From Myxococcales bacterium (lineage in GTDB: Bacteria; Myxococcota; Bradymonadia; UBA7976; UBA1532), in the NCBI GenBank assembly GCA_020633515.1, contig JACKDM010000017.1:1-64000 (forward strand): a stretch of DNA of 64,000 nt, read 5' to 3'. This document shows positions 37,484 to 46,712 of the stretch, piece after piece (positions within the stretch are counted from its first letter, which is position 1; each line of letters begins with the position of its first letter). Below the pieces are notes generated by a model that saw nothing but the letters and a program-made list of their open reading frames with translations, made no database searches and was not told the origin of the DNA. The position numbers and the translations under genes are program-made.

Positions 37484-38881
37484 TTGCCCACCCCCGCCCA
37501 CGGCTCGCTGACCACCGGCAACCCGATCCGCCCGCTGTTGCGGCTCGCGGCGCCGTTCCTCGCCGGCAACCTGCTCAACCTCGTCGTGCTGCTCGTCGAC
37601 CGGCTCTGGGTCGGCGAGGTCGGCACCACCGCGCTCGCCGCGCTCGGGGTCGCGCACGTCGCGCTGATGGTGATGGGCACGGCGACGATGGGCATGGGCA
37701 TCGGTACGCTGGCCGGCGTCGCGCGCCACGTCGGCCGCGGCGACGGCGCGCTCGCGGGGCGCTACTACGGGCGGGGCATGCTGCTCGCGGTCGGCTTCGG
37801 GGTCGCGTTCGCCGCGCTCGCGTTCGTGCTGCCGGCGGCGCTGATGCGGTTCATGGGCGCCGACGCCGCGCTCGCCGCGCCGGCCGCCGACTACCTGCGG
37901 GTGAGCATGTGGGGGCTGCTCTTCCAGGCGCCGATGTTCGTGCAGAACTTCGCGCTGCAAGGCGCCGGCGAGGGGCGCGCGGCGCTGCTCGTCTCGACGG
38001 TCGCGCCGGTCGTCAACGCCGTGCTCGACCCGCTCTTCATCTTCGGGCTCGGCCTCGGCGTCGAGGGCGCGGCGTGGGCGAGCAACGTCGCCTATGCCAT
38101 GGGCCTCGCGACCGGCGCCTGGCTCATCGCCCGCGCCGGGCTGCGGCTCACCGTCACCCGCGCCAGCTTCACCCGCGGCGCCGGCAGCACCCGCGCGATC
38201 CTCCGCGTCGGCCTGCCCGGCACCCTCGAACAGCTCGTGCGCACGCTCGCCGCCTTCTCGCTCGTCAAGGTCCTCACCCCGTTCGGCGAGACGGTGCTCT
38301 CCGCCTACACCGCCGCGATGGTGCTCGCCATGGCGCTCGTCTTCCCCGGCCTCGCCATCGGACAGGCCGCCGCGAGCCTCATGGGCCAGAACCTCGGCGT
38401 CGGCGAGCCCCGCCGCGCCTGGCACACCGCCTGGCTCGCCGTGCTGCTCTACGGCGTGATGATCTCGGCCGCCGGCGTGCTCATCTACGTCTTCGCCGCC
38501 CCGCTCATCGCCGCGTTCGACGACAACCCGATCGTCGTCGCCGAGGGCGCCACGCTCTTGCGGGTGCAGGTCTTCTGCTACCCCGCGCTCGCCGTCGCGC
38601 TCGTGCTCAGCAAGGCGTTCGGCGGCGCCGGCAACACCCGGCCCGCGATGGTCAGCGCCATCATCGGCCACCTCGTCTGGCAGATCCCGGCCGCGTGGTA
38701 CTTCGGGCAGCGCTACGGCCCGATCGGCGCCTACTGGGCGATGGCGTCGGCCTACGTGGTGCACGGCGCCCTTCAAGCGGTGCTCTTCGTGACGCGCTTC
38801 CGCCCCGGCGGCCGGCTCGCGCAGGCGACGGTCGCGAACCACGCGGCCGAGGTCGCGACCCCGCTCGATCTTCAGGGTTGA
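37484..38881 (+). CDS. MATE-family multidrug exporter
   Basis: 465 residues with about 12 membrane helices in two similar halves (from residue 15 LLRLAAPFLAGNLLNLVVLL, and from about 220 ILRVGLPGTLEQLVRTLAAF). It probably exports cationic compounds in exchange for Na+ or H+. The only start that keeps the first helix is TTG 37484. It converges with the FAD oxidoreductase, overlapping by ten bases. Confidence 0.87.
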   Translation: MPTPAHGSLTTGNPIRPLLRLAAPFLAGNLLNLVVLLVDRLWVGEVGTTALAALGVAHVALMVMGTATMGMGIGTLAGVARHVGRGDGALAGRYYGRGMLLAVGFGVAFAALAFVLPAALMRFMGADAALAAPAADYLRVSMWGLLFQAPMFVQNFALQGAGEGRAALLVSTVAPVVNAVLDPLFIFGLGLGVEGAAWASNVAYAMGLATGAWLIARAGLRLTVTRASFTRGAGSTRAILRVGLPGTLEQLVRTLAAFSLVKVLTPFGETVLSAYTAAMVLAMALVFPGLAIGQAAASLMGQNLGVGEPRRAWHTAWLAVLLYGVMISAAGVLIYVFAAPLIAAFDDNPIVVAEGATLLRVQVFCYPALAVALVLSKAFGGAGNTRPAMVSAIIGHLVWQIPAAWYFGQRYGPIGAYWAMASAYVVHGALQAVLFVTRFRPGGRLAQATVANHAAEVATPLDLQG

Positions 38882-40401
38882 CGTTCGAGCGCGACGCCGG
38901 CCGCGTTCCAGCCGCACATGCCGTGCACGCCCGCGCCCGGGTGGGCGTAGCTCGACGCGAGGTAGACCCCGCGCACCGGCGTCGTGTAGCGGAAGTACGG
39001 GAACACCGGCCGCAGCACGAGCTGATTGCGCCAGTGGTTCGACCCGCCGCCGAGGTCGCCGCCGACGAGGTTGGGGTCGAACGCCTCCAGATCGGGCGGG
39101 CTCACCGCGCGGCGGGCCAGGATCAGCGACCGGAACCCCGGCGCGTGCGCCTCGATCCGCGCCTCGACCCGATCGGCGAAGCGCTCGCGCGCCGCCGACC
39201 AGCCGCCCTCGACCCGCGGCGGGACGCGGCTGTAGGCCCACAGCGTGTGCTGCCCCGCCGGCGCGCGGCTCGGATCGGCGAGGCTCTGCTGGCCGACGAC
39301 GAGGAACGGCGCCGCCGGGAGCGCGCCGCCGCGGACCTCGGCGGTGAAGCGGCGCAGGTCGTCGACGCTGTCGGCGACGTGCACGACCGCCGCGCGGCGG
39401 GCGTCGGCGCTCGACCAGGGGACCGGGCCGGCGAGCGCCCAGTCGAGCTTGAAGGTGCCCCACCCCCAGCGAAACCGCCGCATCGCGCGCCGGATCCGGG
39501 CGGGCACGGCGTCTTCGGGCAACAGCCGCAGCAAGAGCGCCGGCGCGCCGGTGTCGGCGAGGATGCGCCGGCTCTCGATCACCTCGCCGTCGGCGAGCAC
39601 CACCGCGCGCGCCGCGCCGCCGTCGACCACGATCCGCTCGACCGCCGCGCTGAGCCGCACCGCGCCGCCCTTGGCCTCGAGCCGGCGGGCGAGCGCGGCG
39701 GTGATCGCGCCGGCGCCGCCGACCGGGACCGCGTTGCCGCCGGTGGCCGCGGTCGCGGCGAGCATGTAGCCGAGCGCGGCGCCGAAGGGGTCGTCGGGGC
39801 CGAGGTCGACGTGGAGCGCGAGGTCGCAGAAGAGGCGGCGGGCGGGCTCGGCGGTGAAGAGGCGGCGGCCGAGGCCGGCGGTGGTGCCGAGCGCGATGCG
39901 GGCGAGGCGCAGCAGTCCGAGCGGGCCGAGCGCGAGCTTGGCGCCGAGGCCGGGGAGGGGACCGAGCAGCGCGCGCATCAGCCGCGGCTCGCGGTCGCGG
40001 TGCCAGCGCAAGAGGTCGCGCCAGCGCTCGCCGTCGCGGCCGCCGAGGCTCGCCGCGGTCGCGTCGTCGTCGCGGTGGATGCTCGCGGCCGCGCCGCCGG
40101 GCGCCGGGTGGCAGCTCTCGATCGGCGCGTGCGCCCAGCCGAGCCCGTGCGCGGCGAGGTCGAGCGCGGCGAACGCGGGGCTCGCCTGGTTGAAGGGGAA
40201 GAAGCCGGCGCCGACGTCGTGCAAGAACCCGGCGCGGGTGCCGGCCGCGGCGCCGTCCTCGGTCGCGCAGGCGCCGCCGAGGCGGGTGGGGTGCTGCTCG
40301 CAGACGAGGACGCGGAGCCCGGCGTCGGCGAGGCGGTTGGCGGCGACGAGGCCGTTGGGGCCGGCGCCGATCACGAGCGCGTCCGGGTTTGCCGCGCTCA
40401 T
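38872..40401 (-). CDS. Phytoene-dehydrogenase-like FAD oxidoreductase
   Basis: 509 residues, CrtI/COG1233-type flavoprotein. The N-terminal Rossmann motif is DALVIGAGPNGLVAANRLAD, then CEQHPTRLGGACAT. The second FAD-contacting region is PVGGAGAITAALARRLEAKG. The C-terminal FAD motif is GVYLASSYAHPGAGVHGMCG. It probably acts on a polyprenyl, carotenoid or other hydrophobic substrate, but with no isoprenoid genes near, the substrate is unknown. The start at ATG 40401 begins just before the Rossmann fold. A GC hairpin (CCGCCC, loop TTC, GGGCGG) sits in the 116-base gap before it. Confidence 0.82.
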   Translation of the reverse strand: MSAANPDALVIGAGPNGLVAANRLADAGLRVLVCEQHPTRLGGACATEDGAAAGTRAGFLHDVGAGFFPFNQASPAFAALDLAAHGLGWAHAPIESCHPAPGGAAASIHRDDDATAASLGGRDGERWRDLLRWHRDREPRLMRALLGPLPGLGAKLALGPLGLLRLARIALGTTAGLGRRLFTAEPARRLFCDLALHVDLGPDDPFGAALGYMLAATAATGGNAVPVGGAGAITAALARRLEAKGGAVRLSAAVERIVVDGGAARAVVLADGEVIESRRILADTGAPALLLRLLPEDAVPARIRRAMRRFRWGWGTFKLDWALAGPVPWSSADARRAAVVHVADSVDDLRRFTAEVRGGALPAAPFLVVGQQSLADPSRAPAGQHTLWAYSRVPPRVEGGWSAARERFADRVEARIEAHAPGFRSLILARRAVSPPDLEAFDPNLVGGDLGGGSNHWRNQLVLRPVFPYFRYTTPVRGVYLASSYAHPGAGVHGMCGWNAAGVALERQP

Positions 40402-40517
40402 CCGGCCGCCCTTCGGGCGGGATCTCCGCCGCCTCGTCGAGCGCTGCGCGCCGGGAGAGGGCCGCTCGGCCGTTGCGTCGAGCAGCGCGCGCGACGGCTG
40501 GCCGGGCGCCGGCCGGC

Positions 40518-40730
40518 TCAGGTGTGGTCCTGCTTCCACTCGTCGAGCCACACCATCTGGATCGCCTCGAGGACCTTCTCGCCGCACCGCTCGGGGTCGT
40601 CGTCGAACTCCTCGATCTCGAGCACCCACCGCATCAGATCGGTGAAGCGCACCGAGAGCGGGTCCTTGTCGGGGAAGCGGTCGTAGAGGATCTCGCCGAT
40701 CGCGTGCACATCCTTCCACTTGAGTGACAC
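40518..40730 (-). CDS. iscX: Fe-S assembly protein IscX
   Basis: 70 residues with the IscX signature MSLKWKDVHAIGEILYD, VRFTDLMRWV, EFDDDPE and VWLDEWKQD. IscX binds IscS and iron and modulates cluster assembly. It lies 17 bases after hscA as the last gene of the isc operon. Ferredoxin (fdx), which usually sits between hscA and iscX, is missing. Confidence 0.95.
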   Translation of the reverse strand: MSLKWKDVHAIGEILYDRFPDKDPLSVRFTDLMRWVLEIEEFDDDPERCGEKVLEAIQMVWLDEWKQDHT

Positions 40731-40747
40731 GGGCAGCCCTCCTCGGC

Positions 40748-42619
40748 TCAGTCGTGGGCGCCGCCGCCGACCGGGGCGTCGGCGAGCTCGGCTTCGAGTT
40801 GCTCGACCTCGACGTCGCGCAGCCCCTGCTTGAGCGCGCGCTCCATGCGGCGCTGCGCGAAGCCGGCGCTGATCTTGTCGAGGGTCTCGGTGAGGTCCTG
40901 GATCTTGCGGTGGTCGTCGCCGGCCATCGCGGCGTCGAGTTCGGCGACGACCTCGCCGATCGCGGCGGCCTCGTCGGCGGCGAGCAGGTCGGCGTCGGCG
41001 GCCATCGCCTTCTTGAGCGGCATCAGCACCCGCTCGGCCTCGACGCGGGCCTGCCGGAGGAAGCGCGCCATGACGTCATCCTCGGCGTGGTCGAGCGAGG
41101 CTTGCAGCATCGTCTCGACCTCGGCGTCGGTCAGCCCGTGGCTCGGCTCGACGGCGATGCTCTGCTCGACGCCGGTCGAGGTCTCGCGCGCCGAGACGCG
41201 GAGGATGCCGTCGGCGTCGACCTGGAAGGTGACCCGCACCCGCGAAGCACCCGCCGGCCGGGGCGGGATGCCGGTCAGCCGGAAGCGCGCGAGGCTGCGG
41301 CAGTCTTCGACCAGCTCGCGCTCGCCCTGCACGACGTGGATGTCCATCCCGGTCTGGCCGTCCTGGAAGGTCGTGAACTCCTGCGCGCGGCTGGCCGGGA
41401 TCTGGCTGTTGCGGGGGATGATCTTCTCGGCGAGGCCGCCCATCGTCTCGAGGCCGAGCGAGAGCGGGGTGACGTCGAGCAACAGCACGTCGCCGTGGTC
41501 GAGCAGGCGCAGCTCGGAGTCGACGCTGAGCAGGTCGGCCTGACTGGCGGCGCCGAGCGCGACGACCTGGTCGGGGTCGATGTCGCCGAGCGGCTTCTGA
41601 CCGAACAACTCCGCGACATAACGCTGCACGAACGGCGAGCGGGTGCTGCCGCCGACGAGGACGACGCCGTCGAGCTCGTCGGCGCGGAGCCCGGCGTCGT
41701 GCAGCGCGCGCTGGCAGGGCGCGGCGACGCGGTCGAGCACCGGGCGCACGAGCGTGGTGTACTGGTCGCGGCTGAGCGGGCGGCGGAAGACCTCGCCGCC
41801 GGGCAGCGGGATCTCGGCCTGCACCTCGAAGCGCTCGGTGAGCGCGATCTTGGCGGCCTCGGCGGCGGCGACCGCGCGGCGGCGGAGCGAGGCGTCGAGG
41901 GTCGCGGGGTCGACGCCGGCCTCGGCGAGCAGCGCGAGCGCGACCTCGCGGTCGAAGTCGTCGCCGCCGAGGCGGGTGTCGCCGCCGGTCGCGAGGACCT
42001 CGAAGACGCCCTCGACGAGGTGCAGCACGCTGATGTCGAAGGTGCCGCCGCCGAGGTCGAAGACCGCGAAGCGGCCCTCGCGGCGCTTGTCGAGCCCGTA
42101 GGCGAGCGCGGCGGCGGTGGGCTCGTTGAGGAGGCGCATCACGTCGAGCCCGGCGAGGAGCCCGGCCTGCCGGGTCGCCTGCCGCTGGGTGTCGTCGAAG
42201 TAGGCGGGCACGGTGATGACCGCGCGGGTGACGTCGGCCCCGAGCGCGGCGCGGGCGCGCTCGCGCAGCGCGCGCAGGATCTCGGCCGAGACCTCGACGG
42301 GGGTGTGCTTGCCGCCGCCGGCCTCGACGCGCAGCACCGGGCCGTCTTGCACGAGCGCGTAGGTCGACAGCCCCTCGGCGTCGGCCTCGGCCTTGGTGCG
42401 GCCCATCAGGCGCTTGACCGAGAGCAGCGTGTCGCGGGGGCGCTCGGCGGCGGCGGCGCGGGCGTCGTGGCCGACCTCGACCCGGCCGTCGTCGTGGTAG
42501 GCGACCGCCGAGGGCAACAGCACCCGCCCCTCGGCGTCGGGCAGCGCGCGCGGGCGGCCGTCTTCGACCACCGCGACGAGGCTGTTGGTGGTTCCGAGGT
42601 CGATGCCGATGGCCTTCAT
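40748..42619 (-). CDS. hscA: Hsp70-type Fe-S chaperone HscA
   Basis: 623 residues, a specialised Hsp70 that with HscB helps pass the nascent cluster from IscU to target proteins. ATPase motifs: [41 protein letters not shown] and [13 protein letters not shown]. The substrate-binding domain includes [16 protein letters not shown] and IPLxGxG-like [11 protein letters not shown]. It lies next to hscB and iscU, whose LPPVK loop is the known HscA docking site. Confidence 0.95.
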   Translation of the reverse strand: MKAIGIDLGTTNSLVAVVEDGRPRALPDAEGRVLLPSAVAYHDDGRVEVGHDARAAAAERPRDTLLSVKRLMGRTKAEADAEGLSTYALVQDGPVLRVEAGGGKHTPVEVSAEILRALRERARAALGADVTRAVITVPAYFDDTQRQATRQAGLLAGLDVMRLLNEPTAAALAYGLDKRREGRFAVFDLGGGTFDISVLHLVEGVFEVLATGGDTRLGGDDFDREVALALLAEAGVDPATLDASLRRRAVAAAEAAKIALTERFEVQAEIPLPGGEVFRRPLSRDQYTTLVRPVLDRVAAPCQRALHDAGLRADELDGVVLVGGSTRSPFVQRYVAELFGQKPLGDIDPDQVVALGAASQADLLSVDSELRLLDHGDVLLLDVTPLSLGLETMGGLAEKIIPRNSQIPASRAQEFTTFQDGQTGMDIHVVQGERELVEDCRSLARFRLTGIPPRPAGASRVRVTFQVDADGILRVSARETSTGVEQSIAVEPSHGLTDAEVETMLQASLDHAEDDVMARFLRQARVEAERVLMPLKKAMAADADLLAADEAAAIGEVVAELDAAMAGDDHRKIQDLTETLDKISAGFAQRRMERALKQGLRDVEVEQLEAELADAPVGGGAHD

Positions 42620-42650
42620 GACGGTCTCCTGGCTGCCGGGCGTGCGCGAC

Positions 42651-43256
42651 TTACTCGACGGCGTGCAGCTCTCGCAAGATGTTCTTGAGGTAGCGGAGCT
42701 GCGCGGCGAGCTGCGCGAGGCGGTCGAGATCGGCCGTCGTGCGCTCGCCCGGATCGTCGAGGCCCTGCCCGAGCGCGAGCAGCTTCTCTTCGTAGCGGCC
42801 GGCGATGTCGCGCTCGATGCGGCCGCGCTCGACGTGGGCGTCCTTGCCCGCGAGCTCGCCGATCGCCTCGCGCAGCTCGAAGACCTCCATCAAGAAGGCG
42901 GGGTCGAGGCGCAGCGTGCCCTCCTCGGCGGCGATGTCGCGGCCGTGCAGCGAGAGCAGGTAGTCGGCGCGGTCGACCGGGTCGCGCAGGATCCGCACCG
43001 CGTCGTTGAGCGCGGTCGCGTGCCGCAGCGAATGCGCGCGCGCCGCCTCGCCCCGGCTGACGAAGCGGTCGGGGTGCAGCTTGCGCTGCAAGGCGCGGTG
43101 GGCGGCGGTGACCTGCTCGGGGTCCTGCTCGAAGCGGCGCTCGAGGCCGAGGCGCGCGAAGTGGTCGACGGTGGGATCGGGCGGCTGCAAGGCCCCGCAC
43201 GCCGGGCAGAACAGCTCCCCGGCGGCGAGCTCGCCGCCGCAGTCAGCGCAGCTCAT
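42651..43256 (-). CDS. hscB: J-domain co-chaperone HscB with N-terminal zinc finger
   Basis: 201 residues. The J domain has the essential HPD motif (KLHPDRF) at about residue 55, followed by the ISC-specific C-terminal three-helix bundle ([14 protein letters not shown]). Before the J domain there is a CADC...CPAC finger (residues 3-21), found in mitochondrial HSC20 and some bacteria but not in E. coli HscB. I chose ATG 43256, because the upstream opening adds only basic low-complexity residues. Confidence 0.92.
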   Translation of the reverse strand: MSCADCGGELAAGELFCPACGALQPPDPTVDHFARLGLERRFEQDPEQVTAAHRALQRKLHPDRFVSRGEAARAHSLRHATALNDAVRILRDPVDRADYLLSLHGRDIAAEEGTLRLDPAFLMEVFELREAIGELAGKDAHVERGRIERDIAGRYEEKLLALGQGLDDPGERTTADLDRLAQLAAQLRYLKNILRELHAVE

Positions 43257-43269
43257 GAGACGCCTTCGG

Positions 43270-43593
43270 TCAGACCGAGAAGCTCTCGCCACACCCGCAG
43301 GTGCGGCGGGCGTTGGGGTTTTGGAACTTGAAGCCCGCCCCGGCGAGGCTGTCGACGTAGTCGATCTCGGTCCCCATCAGGTAGAGGTAGCTCTTGGGGT
43401 CGACGAAGAGGGTGACCCCGTGGCTGTCGACCTCGCGGTCGCCCTTGTTGGCGCTCTCGGCGAACTCGAGGAAGTACGTGAACCCCGAGCAGCCGCCGCC
43501 GCGCACGCCGACGCGGAGCCCCTCGGTCGGCGAGGGGCGCTTCTGGATCAGCTCGCGGACCTTCTCGGCCGCCGATTCGGTGAGCTGGAGCAT
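43270..43593 (-). CDS. iscA: A-type Fe-S carrier protein IscA
   Basis: 107 residues of the HesB/IscA family. The three cluster ligands are visible: GGGCSGFTY, and the C-terminal RRTCGCGESFSV. GGGAGG lies seven bases before the ATG. It sits between iscU and hscB, the normal isc order. Confidence 0.95.
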   Translation of the reverse strand: MLQLTESAAEKVRELIQKRPSPTEGLRVGVRGGGCSGFTYFLEFAESANKGDREVDSHGVTLFVDPKSYLYLMGTEIDYVDSLAGAGFKFQNPNARRTCGCGESFSV

Positions 43594-43613
43594 GGACGAG
43601 CCTCCCGCGCCCT

Positions 43614-44000
43614 TCAGGCGCGCGTCTTCTTCTGCTTGTAGTCTTCGATCGCGGCCCGGATCGCGTCCTCGGCGAGCACCGAGCAGTGGATCTTGACCGG
43701 GGGCAGCGCGAGGTGGTTGGCGATGTCGCGGTTCTTGATGGTCAGCGCCTCGTCGATGGTGCGCCCCTTGACCCACTCGGTCACGAGGCTGCTCGACGCG
43801 ATCGCCGAGCCGCAGCCATAGGTCTTGAAGCGGGCGTCTTCGATGACCCCGTCATCCGAGACCCGGATCTGCAGCCGCATCACGTCGCCGCAGGCGGGCG
43901 CGCCGACGAGGCCGGTGCCGACGTTGTCGTCGCTCTTGTCGAGCGTGCCGACGTTGCGCGGGTTCTCGTAGTGGTCGATGACCTTGTCGCTGTAGGCCAT
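43614..44000 (-). CDS. iscU: Fe-S cluster scaffold IscU
   Basis: 128 residues. The scaffold Cys are in [19 protein letters not shown] and [10 protein letters not shown], and the HscA-binding loop LPPVK precedes the last. The N-terminus ([18 protein letters not shown]) is standard. IscS is immediately upstream. Confidence 0.97.
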   Translation of the reverse strand: MAYSDKVIDHYENPRNVGTLDKSDDNVGTGLVGAPACGDVMRLQIRVSDDGVIEDARFKTYGCGSAIASSSLVTEWVKGRTIDEALTIKNRDIANHLALPPVKIHCSVLAEDAIRAAIEDYKQKKTRA

Positions 44001-44022
44001 GGTCGGGTCTCCTTTCTGGCGC

Positions 44023-45237
44023 TCAGTGCGCGGTCCACTCGATCGACTTCAGGTCGATGCCGTCCTGGTGCATCTCCCAGAGCGGCGAGAGCTCGCGCAG
44101 GCGGGCCACCGACCGGATGACCAGGTCGGCGACGTAGTCGATCTCTTCTTCGGTGTTGAAGCGGCCGATCCCGAACCGGATCGACGAGTGCGCGTTCTCG
44201 TCGTCGATGCCGAGCGCGCGCAGCACGTAGCTCGGCTCGAGGCTCGCCGAGGTGCACGCCGAGCCCGACGACACCGCGACGTCGCGCAGCGCCATGAGCA
44301 GGCTCTCGCCCTCGACGAAGGTGAAGCTGACGTTGAGGCTGCCCGGCATCCGGGTCGCGAGGCTGCCGTTGACCATCACCTCGGGGATGCTCGCCTGCAG
44401 CTTGCCGAGGAGCCGGTCGCGCAGCGCGCGGGTGCGCTCGATCTCGGCCGGCATCTCCAGCCGCGCGATCTCGGCGGCGGCGCCGAGGCCGACGATCTGG
44501 TGCACCGGGAGCGTGCCCGAGCGCATCCCGCGCTCGTGGCCGCCGCCGTGCATCAGCGGCGCGATCCGCACCCGCGGGCTCTTGCGGCGCACGTAGAGCG
44601 CGCCGATGCCCTTGGGGCCATACATCTTGTGACCGCTGATCGAGAGCAGGTCGATGCCCATCGCGTCGACGTCGATCGGCACCTTGCCCGCCGTCTGGGC
44701 GGCGTCGGTGTGGAAGAGCACGCCCTTCTTCTTGCAGATGCGGCCGATCTCGGCGACCGGGTTGAGGGTGCCGATCTCGTTGTTGCCGTGCATCACGCTG
44801 ACGATCACGGTGTCGTCGCGGATCGCCTTCTCGACGTCGGCCGGGTCGACGACGCCGTCGGCGGCGACCGGCAGCCAGGTGACCTCGGCGCCCTGGCGCT
44901 CGAGGTGGCGCACGGTGTCGATGATGGCCTTGTGCTCGATGGGGCTGGTGACGATGTGGCGCCCCTTGCTCGCGTAGAACTCGATGGCGCCCTTGATCGC
45001 CATGTTGTCCGACTCGGTCGCGCCGCTCGTGAAGATGATCTCCTTGGCCGAGGCCCCGATCAGGGCGCCGACCTGCTCGCGGGCCTTCTCGACGGCCTCT
45101 TCGGCGACCCAGCCGAAGGCGTGGTTGCGGCTCGCGGCGTTGCCGAAGTGCTCGACGAGGTAGGGCATCATCGCCTCGGCCACCCGGCGGTCGCAGGGGG
45201 TCGTGGCGTGGTTGTCCATGTAGATCGGCAGCTTCAT
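44023..45237 (-). CDS. iscS: Cysteine desulfurase IscS
   Basis: 404 residues, PLP enzyme that takes sulfur from cysteine as a persulfide for IscU and tRNA thiolation. Signatures: [22 protein letters not shown], the PLP Lys in [12 protein letters not shown], and the active-site Cys loop [17 protein letters not shown] 45237 is preceded by GAGGAG; the longer opening is not needed. It follows the MerR-type regulator by 17 bases. Confidence 0.97.
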   Translation of the reverse strand: MKLPIYMDNHATTPCDRRVAEAMMPYLVEHFGNAASRNHAFGWVAEEAVEKAREQVGALIGASAKEIIFTSGATESDNMAIKGAIEFYASKGRHIVTSPIEHKAIIDTVRHLERQGAEVTWLPVAADGVVDPADVEKAIRDDTVIVSVMHGNNEIGTLNPVAEIGRICKKKGVLFHTDAAQTAGKVPIDVDAMGIDLLSISGHKMYGPKGIGALYVRRKSPRVRIAPLMHGGGHERGMRSGTLPVHQIVGLGAAAEIARLEMPAEIERTRALRDRLLGKLQASIPEVMVNGSLATRMPGSLNVSFTFVEGESLLMALRDVAVSSGSACTSASLEPSYVLRALGIDDENAHSSIRFGIGRFNTEEEIDYVADLVIRSVARLRELSPLWEMHQDGIDLKSIEWTAH

Positions 45238-45254
45238 GGTCTCCTCGGTGACGG

Positions 45255-45752
45255 CTAGCGGGCCGTCAATCCCGTGATCAGGGTCAGCGCCTCGTCGGCG
45301 GCCTCGTCGGTGCGGGCGCAGCCGCCGCACGCGTGGTGCGGCTGCGCGGCGACCCCGCAGGTGCGGCAGCCTTCGAGGAACGCGAGGCTGTCGGCGAGCT
45401 CGCGCTCGAGGCGCTGCAGCTCGCCGAGGCGCTCGCGCACATCGGCGAGGCGGGCGCGGTAGGCGTCCTTGATGCGGCTCATCGCCACCGCCGGGATCGC
45501 CTCGGTCGTCCAGTCGCGCACCAGCTCGCGGACCTCGGCGAGCGAGAAGCCGAGGCGCTGGAGCCGATCGATGTACTCGATGCGATCGAGGTTGCCCTCG
45601 TCGTACAGCCGGAACCCGCCTTTGCTGCGCTTCGCCGGCACGAGCAGGTCGAGCTCCTCGTAGTGGTGCAGCGCGCGCACGGTCTTGTCGGTGCGGCGCG
45701 CGAGCTCTCCGATGCGCATCAGCTCGTGTTCTCGGCGGTCGTCGTCGGCCAC
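45255..45752 (-). CDS. MerR-family regulator with C-terminal Cys cluster (isc operon)
   Basis: 165 residues. The N-terminal MerR DNA-binding domain is clear ([20 protein letters not shown], then [26 protein letters not shown]), followed by the dimerisation helix. The C-terminal part has four Cys as C-x2-C-x9-C-x2-C (CRTCG...CGGC). The spacing differs from SoxR (C-x2-C-x-C-x5-C), so binding of an Fe-S cluster or zinc is possible but unproven. It is the first gene of the isc operon, in the place of IscR (Rrf2 family) in other bacteria. GTG 45752 has GAGGAG upstream; an ATG 33 bases downstream is the alternative. Confidence 0.85.
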   Translation of the reverse strand: MADDDRREHELMRIGELARRTDKTVRALHHYEELDLLVPAKRSKGGFRLYDEGNLDRIEYIDRLQRLGFSLAEVRELVRDWTTEAIPAVAMSRIKDAYRARLADVRERLGELQRLERELADSLAFLEGCRTCGVAAQPHHACGGCARTDEAADEALTLITGLTAR

Positions 45753-45782
45753 GCGGGGCTCCTCGGGGCGTCGAGCGGCGAG

Positions 45783-45811
45783 ACCCTACGCGTCCGGGCG
45801 GTCGCTGTCAA
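45783..45811 (-). promoter_or_regulatory. Candidate promoter of the isc operon
   Basis: On the minus strand, a perfect TTGACA (45811-45806), 17 bases, TAGGGT (45788-45783), about 30 bases before the regulator's start. MerR proteins usually act on 19-20-base spacers; this one is 17, so the regulator may act as a repressor or from a site upstream. Confidence 0.5.
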
Positions 45812-45884
45812 GGACTCGCACTCTTACGTGAGGGTGAGATTCGCGACGGCAGAAAGGGTTTCGGCGGCGGGGCAGGGTGATTTG

Positions 45885-45906
45885 AATCTCACGCCGACGT
45901 GAGATT
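45885..45906. promoter_or_regulatory. Perfect inverted repeat upstream of the isc promoter
   Basis: AATCTCACG (45885-45893) and CGTGAGATT (45898-45906) are exact reverse complements around CCGA. The right-arm octamer GTGAGATT occurs again at 45834-45841, preceded by ACGTGAGG. This fits a regulator site about 75 bases upstream of the isc -35. It also overlaps the stop codon of the secreted protein gene and could instead act as a weak terminator for it. Confidence 0.5.
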
Positions 45907-46552
45907 ACTGCGCCGGGACGAGGCGCACGTAGTCGCGGATCCGCTGCCCGTCGGGGGTGACGACGGTGATGCCGAACATGCCGTGCTGGTCGTCGGCGAG
46001 CGCGAGCGCCTCTTCGAAGCCCTCGGGGCCGGTGGCGGGGTGGTGGCCGAGCTCGACGACCTGGCTGTCGGGCGGGACGCCGAGCGCGGCGACGAGCGCG
46101 GGCGAGAGCAGCTCCTCGACGGTGATGCGGGCCGGCATCCGCCCCGAGCGGGGGAGGTTGCCGTAGTAGCGGCGCAGCGTCTCCTTGACCGCGGCGGGCG
46201 TGGCCTCGGGCATGGGCATGTCGGGGCGGCGGCCGTGGCGGCCGGGCTCGACGGGGCGGTACTCGCCGACGGGGAGCGCGCGGGCGGGGGCGCGGAGGTC
46301 GGGCGCCGAGAGGCGGGGGCGGCCGGCGGGCTCGGGGGTGGCGGGCGCGGTCGCGACGACGGCGGGCGCGCCCGGCGCGCCAGCGGTGTTCGGGTCGGCG
46401 GCGCTCGGGTCGGCGCCGTTCGGCTCGGCGCTCGGGGTGGCGCCCTGGACAGTGGGCGGGGCGATCGGCGCGCGGGGCGGCGCGCTCGGCAGCAGCGCCC
46501 ACACGACGAGCCCGGCGGTCAGCGCGAGCAGCAGCGGCAACAACAGCTTCAT
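45905..46552 (-). CDS. Exported or membrane-anchored protein, unknown function
   Basis: 215 residues. An N-terminal helix (LLLPLLLALTAGLVVWALLP) is followed by a Pro/Ala-rich linker (about 25-95). A C-terminal domain of about 110 residues follows (AVKETLRRYYGNLPRSGRMP, FEEALALADDQHGMFGITVV). I do not recognise the domain. It is oriented like the isc operon and lies just upstream, but the palindrome and promoter between them suggest separate transcription. Confidence 0.55.
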   Translation of the reverse strand: MKLLLPLLLALTAGLVVWALLPSAPPRAPIAPPTVQGATPSAEPNGADPSAADPNTAGAPGAPAVVATAPATPEPAGRPRLSAPDLRAPARALPVGEYRPVEPGRHGRRPDMPMPEATPAAVKETLRRYYGNLPRSGRMPARITVEELLSPALVAALGVPPDSQVVELGHHPATGPEGFEEALALADDQHGMFGITVVTPDGQRIRDYVRLVPAQ

Positions 46553-46712
46553 CGGCGCCTCGACGGGACGAGCCCCGGTCGCGGGGCATCGACAGGCAGT
46601 GTAGCCGAATCGGGCGCTGACGCGCGCCGCCGTCTCCACAAAAGCAGTGCAGTCGATCGCGGGCGGTATGGTAGGTTGCCGGACCGCGCGCGGTGAACGC
46701 GGGGAGCCTTCG

